In this document: piece by piece, positions 1-8,668 of the stretch
Position numbering within the stretch: the stretch's first letter is position 1
Layout: the number at the start of each line of letters is the position of its first letter
Assembly (NCBI RefSeq): GCF_014191605.1
Contig: NZ_JACHWU010000007.1
Location: 62,001-126,000 of the forward strand
DNA from: Prauserella isguenensis
GTDB lineage: Bacteria > Actinomycetota > Actinomycetes > Mycobacteriales > Pseudonocardiaceae
DNA length: 64,000 bases
Direction of reading: 5' to 3'
The notes under the pieces: generated by a model
Databases searched by the model: none
Told to the model about the DNA's origin: nothing
Seen by the model: only the letters and a program-made list of their open reading frames with translations
Made by a program: the position numbers and the translations under genes

Positions 1-161
1 AAGCTCAGGAGATGGCCGAGCTCGCGGGTACCGGAGCCCTGGACCTGTCCGTGTTCGAGCATCACGTCTTCCCGTTGGAACAGATCAACGACGCCCTTGA
101 CGAAGGCCTCCCCGCGCGGCATGGCGGCTTCACCAACTTCATCGCCGCACCGCAATCCTGA
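1..161 (+). CDS. Zinc-type alcohol dehydrogenase/quinone oxidoreductase, C-terminal end only
   Basis: The window opens inside this gene; the frame from base 3 gives 52 residues to a TGA at 159-161. The segment has the usual C-terminal pattern of medium-chain dehydrogenases, in which a short loop ending in a 'PLEQINDALD' helix packs against the catalytic domain. The catalytic zinc ligands and Rossmann fold lie upstream of the window, so substrate and cofactor cannot be judged. It runs the same way as the MFS transporter 64 bases downstream and may share its transcript. Confidence 0.6.
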   Translation, partial: AQEMAELAGTGALDLSVFEHHVFPLEQINDALDEGLPARHGGFTNFIAAPQS

Positions 162-225
162 CCACCACGACTGGTCCGCTCTGTAGTACAGATCGTTGTT
201 TCCTCCAATGTTGAAGGGACGCGCC

Positions 226-1605
226 ATGTCCGAAGTACCTCCGGCCTGCGCGGATTCCGGCCCCACAGCTACCTCCACTTCCGAAACGCCGGTTCGGAAA
301 GTCGCAGCCGCCTGCTTGGCCGGTACCACCATCGAGTTCTACGACTTCTTCATCTACGGCACCGCTGCCGCGCTGGTGTTCCCGAAACTGTTCTTCCCCG
401 AAACGAGTCCGTTCATCGGCACCCTGCTGGCTTTTGCCAGCTTCGGAGTCGGCTTCGTGGCACGCCCCGCCGGTGGGGTCATCTTTGGACACTTCGGCGA
501 CCGGGTCGGCCGGAAGAAAATGCTCGTGCTCTCCATGATGATCATGGGACTGTCGACGGTCGCCATCGGCTTGCTTCCCACTTACGCCGCAGCAGGCGTG
601 CTCGCCCCGACCTTGCTGGTCGTGTTGCGCCTCGTGCAAGGTGTGGCTGTGGGCGGTGAGTGGGGTGGCGCCGTGCTGATGGCCGTCGAACACTCATCGC
701 CGGGGCGCCGCGGCTTCTACGGCAGCTGGCCGCAAGCCGGGGCACCCTTGGGCACGCTCCTCGCGACGGGAGCGTTCTTCCTCGTCTCGCTCCTTCCCGA
801 CGAGCAGTTCATGAGCTTCGGATGGCGCATCCCGTTTCTCGCCAGCGCGGTCCTGATCGCTGTGGGCCTCGTGGTCCGACTGCGGGTTTCGGAAAGCCCG
901 GCATTCCAAGCAGTACAGGTCGAGAAGAAGCAGACGCGTGCTCCGATCGTCACGGTGCTGCGTGAGAATCCACGACAGGTGCTGCTCGTGGCCGGTGCCT
1001 TCCTGGTCCAGAGCACAGTGGCGTATATCTTCATTTCTTACCTCGCCACCTATGGAACGGCCGTGGTCGAAGCGTCGCGGTCCACGGTACTCGGCGTCAT
1101 CATGGCCTCGGCGATCGTCAGCACAGTGCTCCACATCCTTGCCGGTGCGTTGTCCGACCGGTACGGACGCAAACCCGTCTATCTGGCCGGGGTGATCGGG
1201 ATGGGCGTGCTGATCTTTCCTGCGTTCGCCTTGTTCAACACCGGGAACTTCGGGCTGATGCTGGCCGGCCACATGCTGATCTTCGGCTTGGCGCTCAGTT
1301 TGGCCGGTGGCCCCACCGCGGCGATGTTCTCGGAGATGTTCCGGACACAGGTGCGCTACAGCGGTGCATCGGTGGGGTACCAACTTGCAGGTGTGTTCGG
1401 TGCTGCGTTGAGCCCGATCGTTGCCACGACCCTGTTCGAACTCACCGAGTCCGGCTACATCATCGCGGGCTACGTCGCCGCGATGGCAGTGATTTCGTTC
1501 ATCGCGGTCGTGCTCATTCCGGAGTCTCGACACACCGACCTGATTGCCGACCGCGACGGGAACAAGCTGCCGGGCAGCCACGAACGGGTCAGTACTGCGC
1601 GGTAG
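226..1605 (+). CDS. MFS transporter, metabolite:H+ symporter (MHS) subfamily
   Basis: This 459-residue, 12-helix inner-membrane carrier probably symports a small organic acid or betaine with protons. The first helix carries the MHS-type 'TIEFYDFFIYGTAAALVF' block, and the conserved loop 'GHFGDRVGRKK' lies near residue 95, with its second-half counterpart 'SDRYGRKP' near residue 310. I start it at ATG 226 rather than 196 because GAAGGG sits just upstream and the ten extra residues are not family-like. It follows the dehydrogenase fragment and is closed by a hairpin. Its substrate cannot be read from sequence; the family includes shikimate, proline/betaine and dicarboxylate carriers. Confidence 0.88.
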   Translation: MSEVPPACADSGPTATSTSETPVRKVAAACLAGTTIEFYDFFIYGTAAALVFPKLFFPETSPFIGTLLAFASFGVGFVARPAGGVIFGHFGDRVGRKKMLVLSMMIMGLSTVAIGLLPTYAAAGVLAPTLLVVLRLVQGVAVGGEWGGAVLMAVEHSSPGRRGFYGSWPQAGAPLGTLLATGAFFLVSLLPDEQFMSFGWRIPFLASAVLIAVGLVVRLRVSESPAFQAVQVEKKQTRAPIVTVLRENPRQVLLVAGAFLVQSTVAYIFISYLATYGTAVVEASRSTVLGVIMASAIVSTVLHILAGALSDRYGRKPVYLAGVIGMGVLIFPAFALFNTGNFGLMLAGHMLIFGLALSLAGGPTAAMFSEMFRTQVRYSGASVGYQLAGVFGAALSPIVATTLFELTESGYIIAGYVAAMAVISFIAVVLIPESRHTDLIADRDGNKLPGSHERVSTAR

Positions 1606-1630
1606 CTGCATGGTCGCCAGCCGCCCACGG

Positions 1631-1668
1631 CTCAGGACCGGCTGCCCCCTCGGGTAGTCGGTCCTGAG
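1631..1668 (+). terminator. Hairpin downstream of the MFS gene
   Basis: Ten perfectly paired bases (CTCAGGACCG at 1631-1640 with CGGTCCTGAG at 1659-1668) enclose an 18-base loop, 26 bases after the MFS stop codon. There is no long T-run, as is common for terminators in high-GC actinomycetes. Confidence 0.6.
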
Positions 1669-1736
1669 AACTGCGCTACAGATGTCGGAGTGTGAGACGC
1701 GGGATACGCTGGATGTCTTCTGTATGGGCGGCGGCG

Positions 1737-1905
1737 TGTCCATGGTCCTGTCCATGAATAGGTTCTGCTTGATGCCTCAGGGCGGCCGACGATTTACCGT
1801 CCAACCTGCGGCTTCTACTCCTGACGGGTGATTCTGCGGGCTCATAATCCTTTGGACGTCGGTTCAAGTCCGACCCGGCCCACCCTTCTGACCTGCATGT
1901 TCACG
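1737..1905 (+). repeat. tRNA 3'-end-like repeat, copy A (attachment-site scar)
   Basis: The segment holds an anticodon-arm-like stretch with a CTCATAA loop (CAT, Met-type) near 1840-1847, then a perfect T-arm (GTCGG, TTCAAGT, CCGAC at 1858-1874) and an acceptor-like CCGGCCCACC. No D-arm or 5' half is present, so it is not a working tRNA. Upstream lie two TGTCCATG repeats (1737-1744 and 1749-1756), and downstream a 'GACCTGCATGTT' block. The same order recurs at copy C near 19 kb, with weaker copies near 9.5 and 45.1 kb. The most likely origin is a tRNA-type attachment site duplicated by integrating elements that have since decayed. Confidence 0.6.
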
Positions 1906-2149
1906 ATCCGGCTCCGCTCTCTGGGGCTCGTCCCGCGTGTTGGGCTGGTACCGAACGGTGGCCCCGCAGGTGCCGCTTGTAGAGCAAGGGATTCGTGCAG
2001 TGCGTCGGCCCTGGAAGCGGGGTTCCTGCCGCGTGTGTCTGACGGGCGTCGCGCAAAGCTGGTGCTACCGGTGCCGCAGTGCCGGTGGTGACAGAGCGGT
2101 TCGACAGTTCTGGCCGGGTTGAGTTGTGGGCCGGTGCGCCGAGTAGTTG

Positions 2150-2420
2150 CTGACCCTCGTTGACCTTCTCGATATTGACCGTGTCGAGGTGTCGGCGCAT
2201 CGCCTCGGACGCTTCTGCGCGGTGTTCGTCGAAAGCAGGTCGGCGATTTCGATGGGTTCGCGGCAGCGGAGGGGCCCGGTCGCGGGAGCACCGGTACTCA
2301 ATGAGCCTGCGCAGCCGGTCGACGCATTTGAGTGCGTCGATGAGGACGGTGTTGTGGCTGCATCCCATGATCGTTTCGTGGAAGGTGCGGTTGAGGTCGA
2401 AGAGCCCGGGGCGCCACACG
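2150..2420 (-). pseudogene. GntR/FadR-family regulator remnant (effector domain only)
   Basis: The minus strand reads 'LFDLNRTFHETIMGCSHN' and later 'EHRAEASEAMRRHLDTVN', which are landmarks of the FCD ligand-binding domain of GntR regulators. Between them the reading frame switches twice, with 'REPIEIADLL' in another frame. No winged-helix DNA-binding domain is found. This is a decayed regulator lying beside repeat copy A and just beyond the intact GntR gene, and it may once have controlled a lost neighbour. Confidence 0.55.
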
Positions 2421-2639
2421 GTGAGGTCGGCGACGCCAACCTCCTTGGCCTCGGCCACCCGACACGAGATTGTGCGCGATGGGCGGACGCAGGTCGATCG
2501 CGCCAACCGACGACGGCGCCACCCGCTCTCGGCTACAACACACCCATCGAGTATGAACTACTGTCCTAACAGGACATCGTCCCCACTGCCAGTTAGCGAC
2601 CACGACTGGAACCCAACAAGCAGGTCAAGCGTGGGAATG

Positions 2640-2702
2640 ATGAACAACTCAGTGAGATCGGCGATCGTGTAGCGGCCGTTGGCGTGCATCCGCCGTAATC
2701 CG
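2640..2702 (-). pseudogene. Serine recombinase/resolvase C-terminal helix-turn-helix scrap
   Basis: About twenty codons read 'LRRMHANGRYTIADLTELF', which resembles the C-terminal DNA-binding helix-turn-helix of transposon resolvases. The frame does not continue as a recombinase on either side. It is consistent with a vanished mobile element next to repeat copy A, but the match is short. Confidence 0.3.
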
Positions 2703-2820
2703 GCATGCCGCCTTCGGCTGTTTTGCCGCGCAGCTGCCCTGACTGCGCGGCAACGACCATGCATTCACAGGCGCCGGGTTCACCTCGACCCGGCGACGGC
2801 CCCGGGAGAGGGCCGCAGAC

Positions 2821-3480
2821 TCAACTCACCAGGTTGGCTGCGGCCTCGTCCATGTGGCTGCGCACGAATTCGTGGGCCTTGTGGGCCTCGCCGCTCGCGA
2901 TGATGTCGACGATCTCGACGTGGGGGCCGACAGCCATGTTGGCGACGGCGCGGTCGCGGCCGGCCCACATGACAGACATCCGGATGGCCCCCTCGAGTCC
3001 CTCCCAGGAGCGCAGCAGGACGGTGTTGCCGGAGAGTCGGCACAGCTCGCGGTGGAAGGTCAGGTCGACTTCTATGCGTTCGCCGACCTCGGCGTCCTGG
3101 TTATCGACCATCGCTTGCACGGCTTCGCGTAGCACGGTCACGGCGGAGTCCCGGTCGGGGCGACCGGCGAGGGACTCGGCGGCCAGTGACTCGAGGGCCG
3201 CCCGGACTGCGAACAGGTGGACGATCTCCTCGGTGTCGAGGGTCCGAACCGCGAGGCCGCCCTTGGCGTTGGTCGAGATGATGCCTTCCTGTTGCAGCTG
3301 GCGCATCGCCTCTCGTAGCGTGCCGCGGCTGATGCCGAGCTTCTCCGAGAGGTCGGTCTCGACCAGGTGGGTGCCGGGCGCGAGCTCGCCGGTGCTGATC
3401 GCCCGTCGCAGCGCGAGTAGCGCGCGTTGACGGAGGCTGGTGCGTTCGAGCCCGGCGAGAGCTCCGGAGGTGCTGTTCAT
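2821..3480 (-). CDS. GntR-family (FadR/FCD type) transcriptional regulator
   Basis: This 219-residue protein has an N-terminal winged helix (roughly residues 15-75; recognition region 'KLGISRGTLREAMRQLQQEG') and a C-terminal FCD effector domain with the usual 'FHRELCRLSGN' helix. GAAGGA precedes the ATG. It is the last gene of the minus-strand sugar-acid operon, 56 bases after the transketolase C-subunit. A GTTGACTGTTGAC element lies in that gap and resembles the palindrome at the head of the operon, so self-regulation together with control of the whole operon is likely. The effector is probably a sugar acid or its catabolite, which is inference. Confidence 0.9.
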   Translation of the reverse strand: MNSTSGALAGLERTSLRQRALLALRRAISTGELAPGTHLVETDLSEKLGISRGTLREAMRQLQQEGIISTNAKGGLAVRTLDTEEIVHLFAVRAALESLAAESLAGRPDRDSAVTVLREAVQAMVDNQDAEVGERIEVDLTFHRELCRLSGNTVLLRSWEGLEGAIRMSVMWAGRDRAVANMAVGPHVEIVDIIASGEAHKAHEFVRSHMDEAAANLVS

Positions 3481-3523
3481 CGTTTCCTTCGTTGTCGTCG
3501 GCCGGGCCCAGCTTACCCGGCCT

Positions 3524-3536
3524 GTTGACTGTTGAC
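3524..3536. promoter_or_regulatory. Partial copy of the GntR operator
   Basis: GTTGACTGTTGAC lies between the transketolase C-subunit stop and the GntR start. It matches, with one change, the left part of the 20-base palindrome at 8669-8688 that precedes the first gene of the operon. This suggests a second, weaker site through which the regulator controls its own gene. Confidence 0.45.
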
Positions 3537-4559
3537 CTATCGGTGTGCGGCGCCGTGCATGGCGCGGATCCGCTCGACGAGCTTGCCGGTGCTGACGCCG
3601 TACCGGTCCGAGAGCGTAGGCAGCGCGCCGGCATTGAGGAACTCGTCGGGCAGGCCGACGGGGGTGACCTGCCGGCCGCTCCCGTTACGTACCAGCGTGT
3701 GTGCGACGGCGTCGAACAGGCCGCCGATGACCGTGTGGTTCTCGCACGTCATCACCAGCCGGTCCTTGCCCAGCTCGTGCAGGATCGTCTCCTCGTCGAG
3801 GGGTTTGAGTGTCGGGACGTGCAGGACGGCCACGTCGATCCGGTCTGCCTCCAGTTCGCGGGCAGCCTCGAGCGCACGTTCGGTCATCAACCCGGTGGAC
3901 ACCAGGAGCACGTCGGCACCGTCCCGGACCAGTTTGGCCTTGCCGAGCTCGAAGGAATAGTCGTACTCGTCGAGCACCCGTGGCACCTTGCCCCGCAGGA
4001 TGCGGGTGTACGTCGGGCCGTCGTGCGCGGCCAGCTGCGGCACTGCCTGTTCGATGTCCACGGCGTCGCACGGGTCGACGATGGTCAGGTCGGGCATGCC
4101 GCGCAGGATCGCGAGGTCTTCTGTGGCTTGATGCGAGGGTCCGTAGCCGGTCGTCAGCCCCGGTAGTGCGCACACCATGTTGACGTTGAGACCGGCCTCG
4201 GCAATGTCCAGGCAGAGGAAGTCGTAGGCCCGGCGGGTGGCGAAGACCGAGTACGTCGACACGAAGGGGACGAACCCCTCCAGCGCCAGGCCGGCGGCGG
4301 AGCCCACCAGTGCTTGCTCTGCCATCCCGATCTGGTAAAAGCGGTCCGGCATCGCGTCACGGAAGACGTGCAGATCCGTGTATTTCGCCAGGTCGGCGGA
4401 TAGTCCGATGATCCGGTCGTCCTCCTGGGCCAGTTCGACCAGGGCATGACCGAGGGGTGCGGCGGTGACGCGTTGGTCCTCGCGGGCCAGTGACGCGCTC
4501 ATCGCGTCGGAGGTGAGCCGCTTCGGGGCGGTCGCGGCGGTGCTGGTGTGAATGCTCAT
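3537..4559 (-). CDS. Transketolase, C-terminal subunit (pyrimidine + C domains)
   Basis: This 340-residue protein is the second half of a split thiamine-diphosphate transketolase. It holds the pyrimidine-binding domain, with the catalytic acid segment 'QIGMAEQALVGSAAGLA' near residue 80, and the C-terminal transketolase domain. Its ATG overlaps the TGA of the N-terminal subunit gene (ATGA), which fits tight co-translation of the two halves. Split transketolases of this kind act on unusual sugars, for example apulose phosphate or sulfo-sugars, rather than in the general pentose phosphate pathway. No kinase is encoded here, so the natural substrate is open. Confidence 0.9.
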   Translation of the reverse strand: MSIHTSTAATAPKRLTSDAMSASLAREDQRVTAAPLGHALVELAQEDDRIIGLSADLAKYTDLHVFRDAMPDRFYQIGMAEQALVGSAAGLALEGFVPFVSTYSVFATRRAYDFLCLDIAEAGLNVNMVCALPGLTTGYGPSHQATEDLAILRGMPDLTIVDPCDAVDIEQAVPQLAAHDGPTYTRILRGKVPRVLDEYDYSFELGKAKLVRDGADVLLVSTGLMTERALEAARELEADRIDVAVLHVPTLKPLDEETILHELGKDRLVMTCENHTVIGGLFDAVAHTLVRNGSGRQVTPVGLPDEFLNAGALPTLSDRYGVSTGKLVERIRAMHGAAHR

Positions 4560-5452
4560 GCTTCGTAGGACTCCTTGAGCTGCTGGTGGGCCGTGGCCCA
4601 TTCGTCGGGGGCGACCCGCATGAAGTGCAGTTTTTCCCTGGTCTCGAGGAACTCCACGCCCTTGCCGAGCTTCGTGTCGACGACGAGGCAGCGTGGCTTG
4701 CCGGCCTCCTCGGCCCGGAGCTCCTCCAGGGCGGTGAGCAGGGCCGGCAGGTCGTGGCCGTCGACTCGGCGGGCGATCCATCCGAATGTCTCGAACTTCT
4801 GGTCGACCGGTTCCATCCCGAGTACGCCGCTGCTTTTTCCGTCCGCCTGCTGGTCGTTGAAGTCCACGATCGCGATCAGGTTGTCGAGTTCGTGGTGCCC
4901 GGCGACCGCAGCGGCCTCCCACGTCGATCCCTCGTTGAGCTCGCCGTCGGAGAGAATGTTGTAGACGAATGCGGGGTTGTCCTTGCGCTTGAGGCCCATG
5001 GCGATCCCGTTGGCGATCGTCAGCCCGTGGCCGAGCGAGCCACCGGAGATCTCGACCCCCGGTGTATAGGAGGCCATGGCCGACATCGGTAGTCGCGAGT
5101 CGTCGGTCGCGTAGGTGTCCAGCTCTTCTGCGGGAAGCACCTTCGCCTCGACCAGGGCGGCGTACAACGCCAGTGCGTAGTGCCCGATCGAGAGCAGGCA
5201 GCGGTCGCGGCCCTCCCACTCCGGGTCGTCAGGACGCAGTGCCAGCTGGTCGGCGTACAACACGGCGAGCACGTCGGCGATGTCGAGCGCCTGCCCGATA
5301 TAGCCTTGCCCCTGCACCTCCGCCTGGATGAGGGCGCTACTGCGGATGTTGAACGCAGCCTCGCGGATGCGCTCGAGCCGCTTCTGACGGGTGACTGTGG
5401 TCTCGGCAGGGATCCTCTCGCCGGTCGCGCGGGCGCTGTCCTCTGTATTCAT
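4556..5452 (-). CDS. Transketolase, N-terminal subunit (thiamine diphosphate domain)
   Basis: This 298-residue subunit carries the diphosphate-binding domain of transketolase: the 'SIGHYALALYAAL' start, 'GSLGHGLTIANGIAMG', and the metal-binding 'GDGxxNE'-type motif read here as 'SDGELNEGSTWEA', with 'VDFNDQQADG' behind it. I start it at ATG 5452, which overlaps the stop of the upstream dehydrogenase (ATGA) and follows a GGAG; an upstream in-frame ATG would add 23 unlikely residues. Together with the C-subunit it should form an alpha2beta2 enzyme transferring two-carbon ketol units. Confidence 0.9.
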   Translation of the reverse strand: MNTEDSARATGERIPAETTVTRQKRLERIREAAFNIRSSALIQAEVQGQGYIGQALDIADVLAVLYADQLALRPDDPEWEGRDRCLLSIGHYALALYAALVEAKVLPAEELDTYATDDSRLPMSAMASYTPGVEISGGSLGHGLTIANGIAMGLKRKDNPAFVYNILSDGELNEGSTWEAAAVAGHHELDNLIAIVDFNDQQADGKSSGVLGMEPVDQKFETFGWIARRVDGHDLPALLTALEELRAEEAGKPRCLVVDTKLGKGVEFLETREKLHFMRVAPDEWATAHQQLKESYEA

Positions 5453-6387
5453 CTGGTATCTCCAGTAGTGAGGTCGGTTGCGGGGTCGTTGTGGGCGAAC
5501 GATGTGGGCGTGAGTGCGCAATAGGTGCGAATGACCTGTGAGTCGTCCTGCTCCGCCAGGCCGGCGTCGGCGGCGGCACGGAACCTGGCGGCCGCCGCCT
5601 CGAGCAGCGGCGTGTCAAGTCCCGCCGTCGCCGCGATGTCGGCCACCAGTCCGGAATCCTTGACGAAGATGCTGACTGCACTGGTCACCTCGGTGTCCGG
5701 ACCTTGAAGCATCCGGTGACCACGGTCGCTGAGCATCCAGGACCCGCCGGCGCCACCGGCGACGGCCGGTAGAACCTCCGCGGGGTCGAGTCCGAGGGCC
5801 TCGGCCAGAGCGAGCGCCTCGGCGGCAGCGACCAGATGGACTGAGCAGAGCAGCTGGTTCACCGCCTTCATGGCTTGTCCACGGCCGGGCTCGGCGCCGC
5901 AGTCGACCACCTGGCCGAGCGGGTCCAGCGCCGGGCGCAGCCGGGCCAGGGCCTCGGGTGGTCCTGAGGCGAAGAGCAGCAGCTCGCCGGTGCGGGCACG
6001 GGATACGCCGCCGGTGACCGGAACGTCCAGGACGCTCACGCCCTCGGGAGCCCCGGCGACCAGCTCTGCCACGGCGTCGGGGCCCACCGTGCTCATCACG
6101 ACAAGCGTGCTGCCCGGGCTCATGCGGGCGAGCACGCCGTCGGGACCGAGCGTGATCGTCCGCAGCTGTTCGGCGGTGGCGACCATGCACATCACGGCCT
6201 CGGCCTCGTCCGCGGAAGCAGTGTCGGTCGTCGTGCGCATCCCCTCGCCGGCGGCGTGCTGCAGCCGGTCGGGGTCGGTGTCGACGGCGGTGACGTCGAT
6301 ACCGGCGCAGCCGAGCTGAGTGGCCATCGGCAGCCCGATGGCGCCGATGCCGATGAAGGTGATGGCCTGGGGAGTCGGCGGGGTCAT
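5449..6387 (-). CDS. NAD(P)-dependent beta-hydroxyacid dehydrogenase (3-hydroxyisobutyrate/threonate type)
   Basis: The 312-residue protein opens with a Rossmann nucleotide motif ('FIGIGAIGLPMATQL', residues 10-24), then the substrate-binding 'DVPVTGGVSRARTGELLLFASG' block near residue 120 and the catalytic lysine region 'GRGQAMKAVNQLL' near residue 168. These are standard features of the family that oxidises L-threonate, D-glycerate or 3-hydroxyisobutyrate. AAGGAGG precedes the ATG. Placed between a GntP permease and a split transketolase, it probably oxidises the imported sugar acid or an intermediate. Confidence 0.9.
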   Translation of the reverse strand: MTPPTPQAITFIGIGAIGLPMATQLGCAGIDVTAVDTDPDRLQHAAGEGMRTTTDTASADEAEAVMCMVATAEQLRTITLGPDGVLARMSPGSTLVVMSTVGPDAVAELVAGAPEGVSVLDVPVTGGVSRARTGELLLFASGPPEALARLRPALDPLGQVVDCGAEPGRGQAMKAVNQLLCSVHLVAAAEALALAEALGLDPAEVLPAVAGGAGGSWMLSDRGHRMLQGPDTEVTSAVSIFVKDSGLVADIAATAGLDTPLLEAAAARFRAAADAGLAEQDDSQVIRTYCALTPTSFAHNDPATDLTTGDTR

Positions 6388-6410
6388 CGTCGTGTCCTCC
6401 TTTCCGGAAC

Positions 6411-7790
6411 TCAGAGCACGAGGCCCAGCAGGAGGCAGACGCCGAGCCCGACGACGGCGAACGTGGACTGAGCGAGGGTGTAGATCTTGAACGTGCCTTT
6501 GACGGTGAATCCGAGCATCTGCTTGAAGATCCAGAAGGTGTTGTCGGTGACGTGCCCGCCGAACGCCGCTCCCGTGCCGGCGGCGAGCAGGATGAGGATC
6601 GCCGGGGCCGAGATTGTGCCCACGATCGGCGCGAGCAGCGTGGCCGCGGTGATAGCCGCCACCGACGCCGAGCCCTGTGCAAGCCGCAGCACCGCGGCGA
6701 CGATCCAGGCGAGCAGGACCGGGATGGAGGCGTTGGCGGTGAAAGCGCTGCCGAGCATGTCGCTGATACCGACCTTGTTGATCACCTCACCGAGCGAACC
6801 GGCGACGCCGGTGAAGAGCAGGATCGAACCGGAGGTCTGGGCGCCCTTGGTGATCAGGTCGTCGATGCCGTCGCGCCCCACGACCGGGACGGCGAGCACG
6901 ATGCCGATCAGCAAGCCGATGATGAGGGCGACGACGGGGCTACCGAGGAAGGCGAGGAACGGGATCGAGTTGCCTGTGACCTCGCCGATGGTGTTGATCA
7001 CGATGAGCACGATCGGGACTATGACCGGCAGCATCGCCACGAGGAGCGGCTGCTGGCGCGTCTTGACCGCCGGGCTTCGCGCTGCGCCCGGACCGTCGGA
7101 ACGCGACGTAGTGGTGTCGGCCGCGGCCACCGCGAACAACGAGTCGTCGAAGTCGGGTTCGCGGTCGGTGTCCGGGTTGAAGATCAGCCTCATCAGCCGG
7201 TCGTGCAGGAAGATGCTGCCGAGGATGAAGACGATCCCGAGCGGCAGGCCCCACAGCAGCACTGTGCCGAGCGGGACGCCCAGCGGGCCGGCGATGGTGA
7301 CGGCGGCGACGCCCGGCACGACGATCAGCAGACCCACCTCGAGCCCGATCGCGAGGGATCCGGCGAGTGTGGCCAGGCTGCGGCCCGTTCGTTTGGCGAT
7401 CGCGCCGGCGATCGGAGCGAGGATCACCAGTGCGACGTCGAAGTAGATCGCCGGGAAGACGATGCCGGAGGTGAGGCCCAGCACGTACGGCGACCGTTTC
7501 GGGCCCGCGAGAGCGAGGAACCTGTCGACCACGCGTTGCAGCGTGCCGGTGGCCGAGAGGGTCGTCCCGATCATCACGCCGAAGCCGATGATGAGGCCGA
7601 CTTCCGCCATCAGGCCGCCGAATCCGTCGGTGACAGCGCTGACGGAGTCGGCGAATCCCATGCCGCCTGCGACGCCGAGGTATAGCGCGCCGACGACCAG
7701 CGAGATGACGGGGTTGATGCGCAGCGCCACGATCATCAGCACGATGCCGATAACCGTGATGCCCAGGTGTGTCAGAAGTAAAGCGTCCAC
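6411..7790 (-). CDS. GntP-family gluconate/sugar-acid permease
   Basis: A 459-residue membrane protein, very hydrophobic throughout, with the alternating helices and re-entrant glycine-rich loops of the GntP family; a charged cytoplasmic loop falls near residues 205-240. The start is GTG (7788-7790) with GGAG just upstream. GntP proteins are proton symporters for gluconate and related aldonates, including threonate and glycerate. It lies between the SDR and the beta-hydroxyacid dehydrogenase genes on the same strand, so it is the probable entry step for the operon's substrate. Confidence 0.92.
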   Translation of the reverse strand: MDALLLTHLGITVIGIVLMIVALRINPVISLVVGALYLGVAGGMGFADSVSAVTDGFGGLMAEVGLIIGFGVMIGTTLSATGTLQRVVDRFLALAGPKRSPYVLGLTSGIVFPAIYFDVALVILAPIAGAIAKRTGRSLATLAGSLAIGLEVGLLIVVPGVAAVTIAGPLGVPLGTVLLWGLPLGIVFILGSIFLHDRLMRLIFNPDTDREPDFDDSLFAVAAADTTTSRSDGPGAARSPAVKTRQQPLLVAMLPVIVPIVLIVINTIGEVTGNSIPFLAFLGSPVVALIIGLLIGIVLAVPVVGRDGIDDLITKGAQTSGSILLFTGVAGSLGEVINKVGISDMLGSAFTANASIPVLLAWIVAAVLRLAQGSASVAAITAATLLAPIVGTISAPAILILLAAGTGAAFGGHVTDNTFWIFKQMLGFTVKGTFKIYTLAQSTFAVVGLGVCLLLGLVL

Positions 7791-7841
7791 GGGGTTCTCC
7801 GGGGGGATCGGGCGACGTTGGCCGATGGTCAGTGGAGGTCG

Positions 7842-8612
7842 TCAGTGCAGGTGGCTTCCGCCGTTGACATCGAGGGTGACGCCAGTCAGGTATGAGGAAT
7901 CCGCTGAGCAGAGGAAGGTGATGGCCGCCGCGACCTCCTCGGTCGTCGCGGTGCGGCCGACCGGAATGGCGCCGGCGATCTGTGCTTCCTGTTCGGCAGT
8001 GCTGCCGACCCGAATGTCGGTGTCCACCGCGCCGGGAGTGACCGCGTTGACGGTGACGCCGGTCGGTCCGAGCTCACGGGCCAGTGCCTTGGTGAAACCG
8101 AGGATGGCGGCCTTCGCCGCAGAGTAGGGAACCTTGCCGAAGACTCCGCCGCCGCGCTGAGCGGAGACCGACGACATGTTGACGATGCGCCCCCATCCGC
8201 TGTCGACCATCCGGGGAAGGAAAGCCTTGGTGACCAGGTAGGTCCCGGTCGCGTTGACGTCCATCACCCGGCGCCACAGGTCGAGGGTCGTGTCGAGGAA
8301 GTCGACCGGCGAGGTGATGCCGGCGATGTTGACGACGGCACCGATCTCGGGCAGCCGGCCGGCCGTGACCTCGGCGGTCACTGCGTCCCGTGCTGCGTCG
8401 ACCGCGGTCTCGTCGGCGACGTCCACTGCGTGTCCGAACGCGGCTACGCCGTGCTCGGAGGCGATGGACTTCGCCACTACCTCCGCCTGGTCCCCGGCCA
8501 GGTCGAGGACCACGACAGCCCAGCCTTCGCGGGCGAAGCGTCGCGCAGTGGCGATGCCGATTCCGTTATCGCTGCTCGCTCCGGTGATGACGGCGGTGCG
8601 CTGCGGACTCAT
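7842..8612 (-). CDS. Short-chain dehydrogenase/reductase (SDR), first gene of the sugar-acid operon
   Basis: This 256-residue classical SDR has a glycine-rich cofactor loop ('TGASSDNGIGIATA', residues 9-22), the 'NIAG' structural motif near residue 91, a catalytic serine in 'NMSSVSAQRGG' near residue 146 and the YxxxK pair in 'YSAAKAA' near residue 160. An acidic residue after the second strand ('VVLDLAG') points to NAD(H). It is the promoter-proximal gene, read from AAGGAGCACC-ATG, and probably oxidises an alcohol or sugar-acid hydroxyl upstream of the transketolase step. Confidence 0.92.
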   Translation of the reverse strand: MSPQRTAVITGASSDNGIGIATARRFAREGWAVVVLDLAGDQAEVVAKSIASEHGVAAFGHAVDVADETAVDAARDAVTAEVTAGRLPEIGAVVNIAGITSPVDFLDTTLDLWRRVMDVNATGTYLVTKAFLPRMVDSGWGRIVNMSSVSAQRGGGVFGKVPYSAAKAAILGFTKALARELGPTGVTVNAVTPGAVDTDIRVGSTAEQEAQIAGAIPVGRTATTEEVAAAITFLCSADSSYLTGVTLDVNGGSHLH

Positions 8613-8668
8613 GGTGCTCCTTTGCTCCTGTTCGGGTGGGGCGCTGTGGTGGCGAGCACGCTAGAGTT

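Noticed and set aside
694-1755. Long minus-strand open frame (353 codons) across the MFS gene
   Set aside because: It is rich in Arg, His and Asp with no family resemblance, has no ribosome binding site and lies antisense to a clear transporter. Such frames are expected at high GC.
1676-1867. Short minus-strand 'proteins' with the string NRRPKDYE at the tRNA-like repeats
   Set aside because: These are well-known false translations of the reverse strand of tRNA ends. The signal is the tRNA-like repeat, not a gene.
1830-1885. Functional tRNA-Met gene at copy A (and copy C)
   Set aside because: Only the anticodon-loop-like and T-arm parts are present; there is no D-arm or 5' acceptor strand, and the anticodon stem is poorly paired.
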